Shown here: one piece after another, positions 48,217-60,194 of the stretch
Numbering within the stretch: position 1 is the first letter of the stretch
Layout: every line of letters starts with the position of its first letter
From: Balanoglossus misakiensis
Lineage: Eukaryota; Hemichordata
NCBI GenBank assembly: GCA_040954595.2
Contig: CM082597.2
Span: 5,518,001 to 5,582,000 of the forward strand
DNA length: 64,000 nt
Direction of reading: 5' to 3'
Translations under genes and position numbers: made by a program
The notes under the pieces: model-generated
Told to the model about the DNA's origin: nothing
The model's database searches: none
Seen by the model: the letters and a program-made list of their open reading frames with translations, nothing else

Positions 48217-50655
48217 ATGGCGTTTACAGACAGCTGGACAAATCTCCTCCTCGTACTGGCAGTGACAGTCTTGTTCACTGTTTGGTACCTTCGCCGATGC
48301 AATCACAATCTACCACCTGGTCCCTGGGGATTGCCTATCATTGGGTGTTTATTCAGTCTCGGTGGAAGACCTTACAGAACGTTCAACGAGTGGGCCAAAA
48401 TCTACGGCGACGTGTTCAGCGTACGGCTGGGGACGGAACTGGTAGTGGTACTCAACAGCCACAAAGCTATCAAGGACGCCTTTGTCAGGCGGGCGTCCCA
48501 ATTTTCATCAAAACCAAGTGAGGGAGGATTGGCAGAAATATTCGGGAACAAAGGTTTGTTTAAGTCATTTGTTTTTATTTTGTGCATGTGTGTATTGGGT
48601 GCCGTTTGTTAACTTGTTATTTAGCTATATTATTTGTTCAAAAGTTGTCATTTATATATGTCATGAGGGATTCACAAAATTATTTAAATATAATGAATTA
48701 TCTATAAATAATGCAAGTGCAAGTATATATATACACATCAGTCATCATTTGCACAATTATTTATATATAATGAATTATTTTTAAATAATATTATTTTAAC
48801 AAACGGCACCTCATATGTGTGTACACACAGAAAATGCTATACACTGACAGGGTTACTTTCATCACGTTTTGTTCATATAGGTTTATCTCTATCATCCTGG
48901 CCTACCTGGACACATCTGAGAAAACGCACAATCAACATTTTACAAAGCCTTGGCATGGCGAAACAGTCGACAGAACAGCGAATTCACGAAGAAAGTGACA
49001 TTCTCGTCGCTGCCCTCCGGGAATTGGATGGAAAGCCAACAGATTTGAGACGTCTCATTACGAATGCCATGTCCAACGTCATGTGCAGTATGCTTTTCGG
49101 TAAGAGATTCGAGTACGACGATGATGACTTTGGTGAGTTGCTACGGAGAACCCGTCAAGTGACAGAAGACACGCAGGCATCACAGTTGTTCAATTTCATT
49201 CCATTCTTGTGGAACTTGCCAATACCATATAAACATAAGCTCCGCTTTAATTATGGCAAGCTAGTGGACTTCATGCAAAGGGAAATTGACAGGCACCAAC
49301 AGCCAAGTCAACACGATCAGACCGCTGCTTCTTTCATCGATGCTTTCCTATCACTTGATGAGAACGCCCAGAAAGATGACTCAGCAGACGCTACTTCCCC
49401 AACCTCCACTGGTTTTGTTGAACATCTGCCAGACACCTTATCGCAAATCTTCGGCGCAGGTTCTGACTCCACAGCATGCGCACTGTTGTGGGCTCTACTC
49501 TACTTGACTCTGGATCAAGATATCCAAGAAAACTGCTTCAGAGAAATCGAAAATACCATCGGCCTAGAAAGGATCCCATCGTTCGCAGACAAGGCTAAGC
49601 TCCCGTACATAGAAGCTGTCATATTGGAAGTCCACAGAAAGACGTCCGTGTTTCCTATGTCTTTATCACGTGTCATTGTGGATGACACCCAGATGTATGG
49701 ATACACCATTCCCATGGGCACATTGGTCGTAGCCAATCTGTGGGCTGTACACATGAGTGAGCGCACCTGGGATCATCCAGATAGGTTTGACCCATCTCGG
49801 TTCCTGGATGAAACAGGGCAAGTTGTGAACAGAGACAAAATAATTCCCTTTTCATTAGGTAAGTTTCGTGGCGGTAGGTATTACTTAATGAAAGGCATCG
49901 TGTTAAGGAAGGCAGGGAGTGTGGCTTTCGTTGCCATTAGTCCCTGATTTTAAACAAATTACATTGACTGTATTAGAATAGTTGCATAGTCCAAGGATAT
50001 GTCTTAAAAACTGCATTATATTGTACCAATGTCATCTGTAGAATAAGAGCACAGTACTTGCATGATGTAAACAGCCATTTGTATATCATGATGTGACTGT
50101 CCACTTACTTATTAGCATTAATTCCGCCATTTGTATTTAAAAGCACATTGTTAGCTTTGTAGCAGTTGAAAGGTTAAGCTTCCAACACAGCAATTCTTGC
50201 TGAGACAAAACAAAGCAATTTTGATATGACAGAGTCAAGAATATTCCTCTTCTAAGTAACTTGGTTTTATGTGAGCGCCATATTAACGATCATGTGTGCA
50301 ATGCCTAATTAATGTTTTCTGTAGACACCCTTTGGTAAACATCACAAATAGTGTCATACAGGTTATTGACGGTATAAATTATAAAGTCGCTAGTTATTCC
50401 ATACATCATTCATAGATCTTTTGAACATACATTAATGTAAAATGTTACTTATTTGCATCAGGTTCCAGGGACTGTGTTGGTTCTGAATTAACCAAGATGG
50501 ACGTCTTCCTATTCCTGGCAAGACTGATTCAAGAATTCCATTTCAAGTTGCCTGAGGGTGGCGTGGTCCCGTCTACTGAGGGGAAATCGGCACTTGTATT
50601 GGCACCAGACAACTTCGAAGTTATTGCTAAGAAACGCAGTCTTCACAACAAATAA
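48217..50655 (+). CDS. Cytochrome P450, CYP2-clan-like (copy b)
   Basis: Exons 48217-48553, 48881-49858 and 50462-50655 (phase 1 joins) give 502 residues, very close to copy a. Landmarks are the N-terminal anchor, LPPGPWGLPIIG, C-helix WTHLR, I-helix AGSDST (Asp308), ExxR as EVHR, FDPSRF, and heme loop FSLGSRDCVG with Cys443. The I-helix Gly is restored relative to copy a (AGSDST versus AASDST), but Ser again replaces the usual Thr after the acid. The acceptors and donors are conserved with copy a. Frames running past 49858 end soon after the donor and are intron. AATAAA occurs 15 nt after the stop. Confidence 0.93.
48598..48810. mobile_element. 213-bp MITE in intron 1 of CYP2-like b
   Basis: A perfect 15-bp inverted repeat, GGTGCCGTTTGTTAA at 48598-48612 and its complement at 48796-48810, bounds AT-rich DNA. 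The interior carries two copies of ATAATGAATTAT. It is absent from the same intron of copy a, so it was probably inserted after the duplication. Confidence 0.7.
49906..50303. other. ~398-bp insertion/deletion difference in intron 2 of CYP2-like b
   Basis: Copy a goes from GCATCGTGTTA through ten bases to CCTAATTAATG. Copy b has about 398 bp between the same anchors. No terminal repeats were seen, so it could be an insertion in b or a deletion in a. Confidence 0.6.
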
Positions 50656-51402
50656 TGATGCCCGATTTGAATAAAACTATAAAGTGAAGAACCGTAATGA
50701 CCCAAGCAGACAAAAAAATACCTCACCAGCGAGCTTGTAACTATGATTTGTCGGACGTATTTGCTCCATTATTTTGTGATTACCTTTGTGTATTGATTTG
50801 TTTTGATCGGTTTTATTCGTTTTGTTTTATTATACGTGAATTCATTGGCTATAATTTGGTGATTTACACAGTTTTCAAGTATTGATTGGTATGATCTTAA
50901 TTATTTTTATTTAGTTATTTTACTTCGACCCATCATGACAGCATGTACATCTTATTGGGTATATATATAGTATATTATATATGTAAAGAATATAAGAACC
51001 AATTAAAATTTCTATATACTGCAGGCTTTAAATTGCTTTATGTTATTTTAATTTGATCCATTCTTGTTAACTTGGAGCCCTAAATTATGGTTAAGTTGTT
51101 AGTTTTAAATGAACTAAAGCTATTATCTCATTTCTGCTGAAGCCAAAGAAGTATAGCAGCCATATATTGGTGTATTTTTTTCTGAACACCAATTATACAT
51201 GAAAACGAACATGACGAAAGCGAACATATATTTCGGGAAAGTGTAAAATTGCTTAGAATGACATGCCAGTTTACCACACCTACCGAACTAACCTATTAAG
51301 CTATGAGTCAGCAACTGGCTAATTATGGCTTTCTGTCTGTGTGTATGTGTGTGTGTTTTTTAAAAAGCATGTTGACACGACACGTTCGTAAATTGGACCT
51401 GT

Positions 51403-51452
51403 GATCATATTTCTCACACGATATATCCCCGACGCGAGTGAGAAATATGATC
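51403..51452. repeat. Hairpin-forming inverted repeat upstream of lectin a
   Basis: GATCATATTTCTCAC (51403-51417) and its exact complement (51438-51452) flank a 20-nt loop containing ATATATCCCC. Weaker pairing extends outward. The same hairpin is kept upstream of lectin b. Confidence 0.8.
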
Positions 51453-52491
51453 CCATGTCCTTGTTGTGTGACATTCTATTTCTTACACGACCACAAATTA
51501 GCCAAATTCACATTAAAACATTAAAAATTGATTGTAGAACTGTCGTCTGGCACGATGTAGTTTCTGGGCGTGTATGACACTTCGCGCCATTGGGTAACAT
51601 TTAACGCGCGTTATTACAGAAAGTGTTGTCCTCCAATCAATGCTCGCGTAATATACAGCTTTTTATTCTCCGAGTGTGTGCTATCCATTTGTTCTCACAC
51701 TCTCGATACCAACTCTCTACGGCCAGGGGTGTGCGAATGCCATTAACCATCCGGCAACTGGACACCAAAAGCAGAGGAAATAACGTGAAATTACGATTCT
51801 ATACAAATTTCAGCCTGATGTCGATTTCATTGCATAAATAAAGTCAGATTATCTGTCAACAAACACAGTCAGTCGCATAGTGTAACACAAACTGGAAAAA
51901 TTAAATATTCACAAAATTAAATATTTAGTTTCTGTAAAATTGATCAAAAATGTCATTGCTCGAAGTCAATATCGTTGACAATAAATTTGCCTCGTTTTTC
52001 TATACGAAAGAGTGACAGACATGCAATGCAAATGGTTGGAATGTTTGAGAAGGGTTAAATTCAACTAATGAAGATCGCGTAGGTAGAGCTGATCTGCGCA
52101 TGTGTGGTTGGAGAAGGCGTATCGTGAGACACTCTGTAATGAGGGAACTGATTGGGCGGCCTTCTTTTGTTGTTAAACCGCAAAAAACAAGTCCCCAGCT
52201 ATTTTGGGCCACGCTCATTTCCTGTTTTGCTGACTCATATGAGGTAAACACGTTCAAAACAAAGAAAGTGCAAGATTGTTCTCGTTTTTCTTGCATATAA
52301 CTTGTATTGGTGGGCAGGTATCCATATATACATAAGATATACTGCATTTTTTTTCGTTTTTCTAAATATGTTTGCCATCCACGACTCGGACAAAACTAAA
52401 TGAGCGTATCCCAATTTAGATGCGTGAGTGTTAAAATAATTTTCCATTTAAAAGTTAATTTATGAAAAAAAGTGTCGTCATGCATTCCATG

Positions 52492-52585
52492 TATATAAAG
52501 ACATTACTCCAAGCTGAGAGATGATTTACGAACTGGTGTGCTTGTGAGGTTACATTGATTGGACCATTCAATCGTACAATTTCAG
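52492..52585 (+). promoter_or_regulatory. TATA promoter and non-coding exon 1 of lectin a
   Basis: TATATAAA at 52492-52499 predicts a start near 52525. The non-coding exon ends at 52585 in TTTCAG followed by a GTGAGT donor. It splices to 52994, three bases before the ATG. Confidence 0.65.
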
Positions 52586-52996
52586 GTGAGTATATTCAAC
52601 TCGTTAGGTACATTTACCATTTAAATGCTACTAGTATCACTATCTTCTTCTTTTTGTTAGGAATTTTTACCCATCATGGGTAGAAGCATTTATAAAAGGG
52701 AATTCCCTTTTCTGTTTCCTAAGCATACACTACAACTATTGGGATTTCCATTGAATCAAAAGTACAATTTTTCCCCCATATAACCTCTCAAAGTTGGTAG
52801 CTTGCACATAATACAGACTATATGCTATGGGTGTCGTGTTTTTTGCTATATACTATTTTTTCCACTGTCTTTTCATCGCAGATTAAGTTTTGTTAGAGTG
52901 TCTGGCAGTTTTAGCTAAATTCTGAGTATTATCTTCTCCCCTTGTAAGTTATGTTCAGTTAACACTACAATACACAATGTATTTTTTTTCCAGATC

Positions 52997-54726
52997 ATGA
53001 AAGCCATCGTATTTTTAATCTGTGTTTTGCAACTGAGCGAACCCGGTGAGTTTTAGTAATTTACATATTCTCATGAGCCTTTGTCGCTTTAATGAAAATA
53101 ATACGTTATGTCTGTATGCCATATACTTTCCCGCTCTTATTTTAAAGATATGTCCCTTAATAAGGTTGATTACCTCTTTCTCGTAGCCTGGGGTTTAGAG
53201 AAAACTGTATGTGAAAGGGAGGAAGCGAACATCGAATGTCCAGAGGGTCAGAAGATCTCAATCTCGACTGGTAACTATGGACGGACCGACACAACAACCT
53301 GCCCTGCCGCGCAGAGGTACTTGTCTGACACCAACTGCCACGCCTACCATACACGATCCATTCTGCAAGAGCAGTGTCACGGGCAGCGGACGTGCTCGGT
53401 ATCCGCCGTCAATGCCGTGTTTGGAGACCCCTGCCCAGGCACATACAAGTACTTGCAGTTTGACTACAAATGTAAGTACTAACTAAACCAGAAAATACAA
53501 TTTTGCAATTAGGGCGCAGTCGTCCTTCCATTTGAACATATGGCTGCATGTAACGACATCTAGCATTGTAGTAACAGACTGTAGAGTGTATGTCTATTAT
53601 GTTCTTGTAAAATCCACGTGTTAATCAGAAATATAAGAACTAGTACGTATTTATATAAAGAGTTGGAAATTGTAACACTTTGACATGGCTACACATTATT
53701 GGTATAAATCCATGCCTTGAACGGTGCAGAAAAATACAATGCGTTACAATCTCATCTCATCTCATCTCACTCTCCCCCCCCCCAAAAAAAAAAAAGGTCT
53801 TCCAGATGCCATACCGCTCTTCGAATTTGCTGCCATTGGATGTGAAGGAGAAACGCTTCATATTGACTGTGGCAATGGGGAGATCGACATGTCACAAGGC
53901 GGGTTTTACGGTCGACGTGACATCGTGACGTGTGTGTCCGCAGGGACGTCCACTGCTGACACCAACTGTGACTTAGGAGACGCAGCACGTACCCATGTGC
54001 GACAAAAGTGCAACGGGAAGAACGCTTGTGATCTCCTGGTCGATCCGTCAGAGTTTGGCTCCGACCCATGCCCTGGAACGGACAAGTATCTAGACCTATG
54101 GTACGCGTGTAAGTAGAGAAATATTGCGTTTGTGTAAAGGGCATTTCTCAACATTACTTTATATACAGAAATGATGGTTGAAATGAAAGGAACACATATT
54201 AAAGTTGTACAGAATGAATATTCTTCTCTATAAGACCGATTGCTTTACATGGAAAAATATTTACACACTTGTAACTTTTTGTATCTTTGGATGACAACAG
54301 GTTGGTAAATCTTCAAATATTGGGTCCAGTTATTACATCCTGAGGTAAGTACTATTTGCGTTGTTTATCACAAAGTGGGGCAGCTCAATAGAAAATGGTA
54401 CTCATCTTTTAAATCACCCTGATTACATAATGTGCATATTCTATCTGCTCGGCCAATAGTGTGCTTCCTTCCTTCTACAATTGCTAGCAATAGTTCTAAG
54501 CAACTAAAGCAGCCAAAAAAATGATAAATTCTTCAGATACAGTCCAATAAAATACACTTTTCTGGCTCAAGCATGGTTTCATTGCATCATGTAAAGGAGT
54601 AAAGCTGGGGCTTTCCCGTATGTTTTCCACTGAGTAAGAGTATCATGTTATTTTACATCTAAATAACATATAAACGTACGTTATTTTCTTTTTACAGGTC
54701 TTGAAAAACTCACCCGAAGAATATAA
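52997..54726 (+). CDS. Rhamnose-binding lectin, two SUEL domains (copy a)
   Basis: Exons 52997-53045, 53187-53471, 53797-54108 and 54698-54726, all joined in phase 1, give 224 residues. The start MKAIVFLICVLQLSEPG is a signal peptide, so the product is secreted. Each SUEL/Gal-lectin domain is one exon. Domain 1 has NYGRTD and FGDPCPGTYKYL; domain 2 has FYGRRDIVTC, GSDPCPGTDKYL and LWYAC. Each has the eight Cys of the family (four disulfides). YGR, DPC and KYL are the family signature; such lectins bind L-rhamnose or D-galactose and are used in egg coats and in immunity. The last exon adds only LEKLTRRI. If that intron were retained, the protein would stop after YACK, so splicing barely alters it. 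Confidence 0.9.
53768..53796 (+). other. Unusual acceptor before lectin a domain 2: C run then A run
   Basis: A run of about ten C is followed by twelve A and the acceptor AG, directly before GTCTTCC. The 12-nt A tract separates the pyrimidine tract from the AG. Frame continuity and the matching exon in lectin b support the site. Confidence 0.6.
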
Positions 54727-54776
54727 ATGGACGATGCCTTATTTTCGATTGCTTCCTGAAATAGACAAAAATTAAA

Positions 54777-55350
54777 CACTCCCAACGATGTGCCATATGC
54801 TTCATAACAACCAATTTATCTAACCCTTAACACACAAGATCTACATTTGTATGAAAAAAGTTTTCTCTGTTAAACATAGAAATAAAGCATAACGTGTTAA
54901 GAGTATAGCTTGGGTTAAATAAATTAATGTTGTGCCAAAAAGCCAATTATATGCATTGACGAAAGACAACACTCCCAACGCTGTGCCATATGCTTCATGA
55001 CAACAAATTTATTTAACCCTTAACACACAAGATCTACATATGCATAAACAATGTTTTCTCTGTTAAACATAGAAATAAAGCATAACGTGTTAAGAGTATA
55101 GCTTGGGTTAAATAAATTAATGTTGTGCCAAAAAGCCAATTTTATGCATTGACGAAAGACAACACTCCCAACGCTGCGCCATATGCTTCATGACAACCAA
55201 TTTATTTAACCCTTAACACACAAGATCTACATATGCATAAACAATGTTTTCTCTGTTAAACATAGAAATAAAGCATAACGTGTTAAGAGTATAGCTTGTA
55301 TGGTATGTGAATAGGTCAATTATATGCATTGACGAAAGACAGCACTATAA
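54777..55350 (+). repeat. Three 193-bp tandem repeats in the 3' region of lectin a, each with poly(A) signals
   Basis: Units begin CACTCCCAACGxTGxGCC at 54777, 54970 and 55163. AATAAA occurs at 54881, 54918, 55074, 55111 and 55267. The third unit is degraded at its end. They lie from about 50 bp after the lectin stop codon, so they probably form or follow its 3' UTR. Confidence 0.85.
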
Positions 55351-55635
55351 AAAGAATACAATTCAAAACTACTTTGACATAAGACGCAGGATACAACAGA
55401 AATCCGCTCTAACACAAAATGTGACGTATACATTTTCTAACCTAATAGAAAGCCAGAAAGCGAGAATATATTTTAGGAAAATGTAAAATGGGAATGACAT
55501 GCCAGTTTACCCCACCCCTCGAACCATCCATTCAGCTATGAATCAGCCGCTGGCTAATTATGGCTTTTTCTGTTTAAAAAGCATTGACATGACACGTTCG
55601 TTGAATAATAGATTCGCACACTCCCAGGGGCCTGT

Positions 55636-55685
55636 GATCATATTTCTCACACGATATATCCCCAACGAAAGTGAGAAATATGATC
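55636..55685. repeat. Hairpin-forming inverted repeat upstream of lectin b
   Basis: GATCATATTTCTCAC and its exact complement again flank a 20-nt loop. Outward pairing CCTGTG/CCCAGG nearly completes a longer stem. Confidence 0.8.
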
Positions 55686-56566
55686 CCAGGTACTTGGTGT
55701 GTGACATACCATTTCTCAAACGACCACAAACTTGCCAAACTCACATGAGAAACATTAAATAATTGACTGGAACGTTCGTCTGGCAAGATATAGTTTCTGA
55801 CCCTTTATTACACATCGCGCCATTGGATAACATTAAGCACGCGTTATTACAGAACGTGTTGTCATCCAATCAACGCTCGCGTAATATATAGAGCTTTCGA
55901 TTTTGCAGGTGTGTGGGATCGATTTGTTCCCACACTATCGATGCCAACTCTCTGCGGCCAGGGGTGTGAGAATGCCATTACCGTCGTCCATCCGGCAACT
56001 GGACACCAAAAGCAGAGGAAATAACTTGAAATTACGAGTCTACACCAATTTCAGCCTGCTGTCGATTTCGTTGCATAAATAAAGTCAGATTATCTGTCAA
56101 CAAACAAAGTCGGTCGCAAATTAAATCTATAGTTTATGTAAAATTGATCCAACATTTATTGCACTAAGTAAACATCAGTGACGACAAATCTGCCTCGTTT
56201 TTCATGTCCATTTCTAATTTCTACATGGACGAAAAAGTGACTGCAGTGCAAACGGTTGTAATATTAACTTTTAGAAGGGTTAAATTCAACTAAAGAAGAT
56301 CACGTAGGTATAGAGCTTCTCTGCGCATGTGTGGATGGTGAAGGCGTATCACGAGACCCTCTGTATACGTGAAATGGGGGAACTGGTCGGCCTTCTTTTG
56401 ATGTTAATGCGCTCGGCTATTTTGAGCCACGCTTAATAACTTTTTTGCTGGCTCATATGAGATAAAAACATTAGAATGAGCGCATTCCAATTTGGATGTG
56501 TGTGTTAATATAAATTTCAATTTAAAATTATTTATGGAAAATATGTGTCACCATGCCCTCCGCGTG

Positions 56567-56669
56567 TATAAATACATGTATATTACTCTGTGCAGAGAGG
56601 TGTTTTATGATTAACTGCTGTGCGCTTGTTAGGTTGAGTTACTTGGGCCATTCGATCGTAAAATTTCAG
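56567..56669 (+). promoter_or_regulatory. TATA promoter and non-coding exon 1 of lectin b
   Basis: TATAAATA at 56567-56574. The non-coding exon ends at 56669 in TTTCAG before a GTGAGT donor, matching lectin a. It splices to 56926. Confidence 0.65.
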
Positions 56670-56928
56670 GTGAGTGTGTCCAACATGTAAGGTACATGTG
56701 GTTTGAGTGCTAGAAATTCAGTCGCGTCCTCCACCATGTTCTCATGACGCAAAAGGGGAAAGTGCTAAATTTTATCTGTATTAATCTTTCAAACATAAAC
56801 AATCCTTTGCCATTTTGTGCTGGATGCCATGCGATGCGGTTGACGACGTTCTCGTGTAATTCAGATCCAGTTCATGTAAGTCATGTCCAGTTAACACTAC
56901 AATGCACAATGTCTCTTTTTTCCAGATC

Positions 56929-59040
56929 ATGAAAGCCATCGTATTTTTAATCTGTGTTTTGCAACTGAGCGAACCCGGTGAGTTTAAGTAATCTACATAT
57001 TCTCATGAGCATTAGTCGCTTTAATGAAAATAATACGTTATGTCTGTATGCCATACACTTTCCCGCTTTTATTGTAAATATATGTCTCATAATTATGTTG
57101 ATTGCCTCTTTCTCGTAGCCTGGGGTATAGAGAAAACCGTGTGTGAAAATGGCGAAGCGTACCTCGTGTGCCCAGAGGGCCAACAGATCGCAATCGAGAC
57201 TGGTAACTACGGACGAACCGACACGTCAACCTGCCCTCATGCGCAGATGTATGACACCGATTGCCACGCCTACCATACACGATACATACTGCAAGAGCAG
57301 TGTCAAGGAAAGCGCACGTGCTGGGTGTCCGCCTACAATTCGGTGTTTGGGGACCCCTGCCCAGACACATACAAGTATTTGAAGTTCAGTTACAGCTGTA
57401 AGTACTACCTCATACACGAATGAAAAGTGGAATAGAAATAAGGATATAAAGGTGGCCGTTCAAATGAACATATGGCAACATGTAAACCTGGTCAGGCTTT
57501 GTATCAGGCAATTGTGTTCATGTAAAATGACTTAGATTTTAAATACAGGTATAAGTATATTAACTAAAATAGGAGAGAAAATTCGGAAAGTCCATTTTTC
57601 AGTTGAGGATATGGCTGCATGTAACGATGATACAGCTAGCACTGTAATCGTAGGCTGTAGCGTGTATGCCTATTGCGTTCTTGTTGATATTTTTTTTTAC
57701 ACAGAACTATTACATTACTATAGCTAGTACGCCTATACATTGTATGTAGAGTTTGGATGTTGGAGCAAGCGAAGCAAACAGTTCAACGTTGTGTAACACT
57801 TGGACAGGATCATGACTTTTGTTCGAATACATAATTGCCTTGAAAGATACAGTCAATATATTGCAAGGAAGATATATCGTTTAAATCGCTCTCTCTCCCC
57901 CCCCCCCCCATTCTCTCTTGTCTCTCCCTCTCTCCCTCCACCTCTCTCCATCCCTCCCCTCTCTCCCTCCCCCTGTCTCTCTCTCTCCACCCCTCCTCTC
58001 TCTCTCTCTTTCTCTCTCTCCCTCTCTCTAAAGGTATCTCTCACGAACTCTGGCAATTTGCTGCTGTTGGCTGTGAAGGAGAAACACTTCGCGTTGACTG
58101 CGGCAATATGAAAATCGATATGACCCAAGGCGGATACTACGGTCGACTTGACATCGTGACGTGTGTGTCCGAAGGGACGTCCATCGCTGACACCGACTGT
58201 GACTTAGGCACAGCGACTGACCATATGCGACAGAAGTGCGAAGGGAAGAACACTTGTGATATCTTGGTCAATCCCTCAGAGTTTGGCTCCGACCCATGCC
58301 CTGGTACTGACAAGTATGTCGCCGTGTGGTACCTCTGTAAGTAATTAAATAAGAAAGTGAACGATCCTCACCAACAATTAAAGGTACACGGTCACCCCTA
58401 ATTTACATACGCCCATATAAGGCCGAAATGGCATATTTGAGCATGCTAAAGAACATATGGTAGCGCTCTTTTTTCGCATGTGCCACCTACTGACAATTAG
58501 TAATTTGCTAGATCTCAATTTACCACGGTAACTATATCCAAATTTGCATAGGTGACCGTATACCTTGAATTGTACGTTTACAGGATAGTGAGAGAGGATG
58601 CCACATATAACGGTTTAGCCTAAGATATGACTACAGTTCGCAATGTGTTCAACAAAGTATCACATGCCCCATGACTGTCTGAAACCACAGCCAATACACC
58701 ATACGTGTCTCTACAAGCCTTAATGAGGTTTTACACATCATGAAGTAAAGCATCACAACTATGATCAGTAGACACAAGTTGTTAAAAATAAATGAGAGTT
58801 GGTTGGCTGTACTGTTTAAATAAATGAACCTTGCAACCAGAGAGAGTTTTCTATTGTTTTAACGGGCACTGATTCAATTAAACTCACTATTTTACCCACG
58901 AAAAGATAATCATCACTAAAAAAACTATTTTGCTGAAAAATAACGTTTGTAGCATAGTTTAATACATATCACAAGCATTTTGTTATTTTACATATAAATA
59001 ACATGTGAAAATTATTTTATATTTTGCAGGTTATCCATAA
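56929..59040 (+). CDS. Rhamnose-binding lectin, two SUEL domains (copy b)
   Basis: Exons 56929-56977, 57119-57397, 58034-58336 and 59030-59040, all joined in phase 1, give 213 residues. The signal-peptide exon encodes exactly the same residues as copy a. Domain 1 has NYGRTD and FGDPCPDTYKYL; domain 2 has YYGRLDIVTC, GSDPCPGTDKYV and VWYLC. Each has eight Cys. The tail is only YP after the last Cys, unlike the LEKLTRRI of copy a. Domain 2 has KYV instead of the usual KYL, and domain 1 has PDT where the usual form is PGT, so sugar preference could differ. As in copy a, reading through the last donor would stop immediately (LCK). Confidence 0.9.
57889..58029 (+). repeat. 141-nt near-pure pyrimidine tract before a lectin b splice acceptor
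   Basis: C- and CT-runs with only about six purines end four bases before the TAAAG acceptor at 58033. The same acceptor in lectin a has a C10-A12 tract. This is microsatellite expansion at a splice signal. Confidence 0.9.
58381..58566. mobile_element. 186-bp MITE-like inverted-repeat element
   Basis: AAGGTACACGGTCACC at the left and the complement of AAGGTATACGGTCACC at the right differ at one position. Both are followed inward by CTA-type and AATTT-rich DNA. It sits in the last intron of lectin b. A similar end, TATACGGTCACCTACAATTT, recurs alone at about 63701. Confidence 0.65.
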
Positions 59041-59060
59041 TTCAACCAATGAAAGTAACT

Positions 59061-60190
59061 GGACTACCACATATTTTATTGTTCTATGTAACTTGAAAGC
59101 CTTTAAGCATCAAAATACCTTATACCTTGACAAAAATTATTATATCTGAATTAGCCAATATCATCATTTAATGTTGATTCAAATAGAAATATCACACCTT
59201 GTAGGTAGCTAGTAGTTTATTTGTCTGAGGAGAAACGGAGGAAAATGTTAACACACGGTATTGATCAATCAACCGATGGATCGCTATACTAATTGATCAA
59301 CCAATCATCAATTATGTGTACACCAAATGAGCAACACATGCAAAGAACAACTATACACACGTACCCTCCTGCTTATGTATGACACTTTACGCTTGATTTC
59401 GTTTTAGACGTGGACGTCATTTCATTTAAATGTAAAACATTGTGGGTAAATGGTAAAATAATTTGATTCCCTTGGTAAATATATTAATGTATTGGTCATG
59501 TTTATCTGTTTAACTCTAGAATAAATATCAGTGCACATGCCATAATGTGTATATCATTCTCCAACCAATACTCCAAAATAGTACAATCACTTGCATAGCC
59601 AGAAGGCCATCACAAAGGAAGACAGCAAATAGAAGTGAAAGTGAATTAACCCAACGGAATGTTGTCATTTTTGACAGCCGGTTTGTAAATTGTGGGTGTC
59701 GTTACACTTTAACAAAACGGTTGATCAATGCTTTATGACTATTACGAACACGAATAGAAAAAATAAAAATGTGTTTATTTGTTTTATCATAACAGAAAAG
59801 CAGTTTACTGCATGCGAAACACACATTTTGAAAGCACTTTCGCGTCCTAAGTTACGAAGAAGTTCTTTGAAGTGCATTGCTGGGACACACGATAATATTT
59901 CTGATAACATACACATTAAAATCGCACAATAAATGTTGTTACATAATGCAATAAAACGACGCAAGTTAACATTGACAGAACATGAATTGAACTTTCTAAG
60001 GAGTAAGGTAGCCATTATACAACACAGTGCTCTACATTCATTTAGAATTCCCTCTTTATCAGATAAATCATGAGTGAAAATATGCCCCAGACAAGCAATT
60101 TACAAACAAATTTAAATGTTGTGTCTATGTCTGTGATACGTGCTGCAGCATGCAAATGAGCTTTGAAGACCCTGTAGCCAAGCGTTTACA
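59061..60190. other. Spacer between lectin b and CYP2-like c
   Basis: AT-rich DNA with no supported exon or RNA gene. Short frames around 59547-60015 lack family motifs. Confidence 0.45.
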
Positions 60191-60194
60191 TTAT

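Larger units (their letters stand above)
47528..51115. repeat. Tandem duplication unit 2 (CYP2-like b)
   Basis: Second copy of the block at 44160-47480. Relative to unit 1 it has about 125 extra bases at 47910-48035, a 213-bp MITE in intron 1, and about 398 extra bases in intron 2. Confidence 0.8.
51205..54770. repeat. Lectin tandem duplication unit 1
   Basis: Upstream and coding DNA from about 51205 align with the block from about 55441. Shared pieces include AATGACATGCCAGTTTACC, a hairpin, CTGGACACCAAAAGCAGAGG and the whole 5' exon region. Confidence 0.75.
55441..59060. repeat. Lectin tandem duplication unit 2
   Basis: Second copy of the 51205-54770 block. It carries promoter, hairpin and all lectin exons in the same order. 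Confidence 0.75.
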
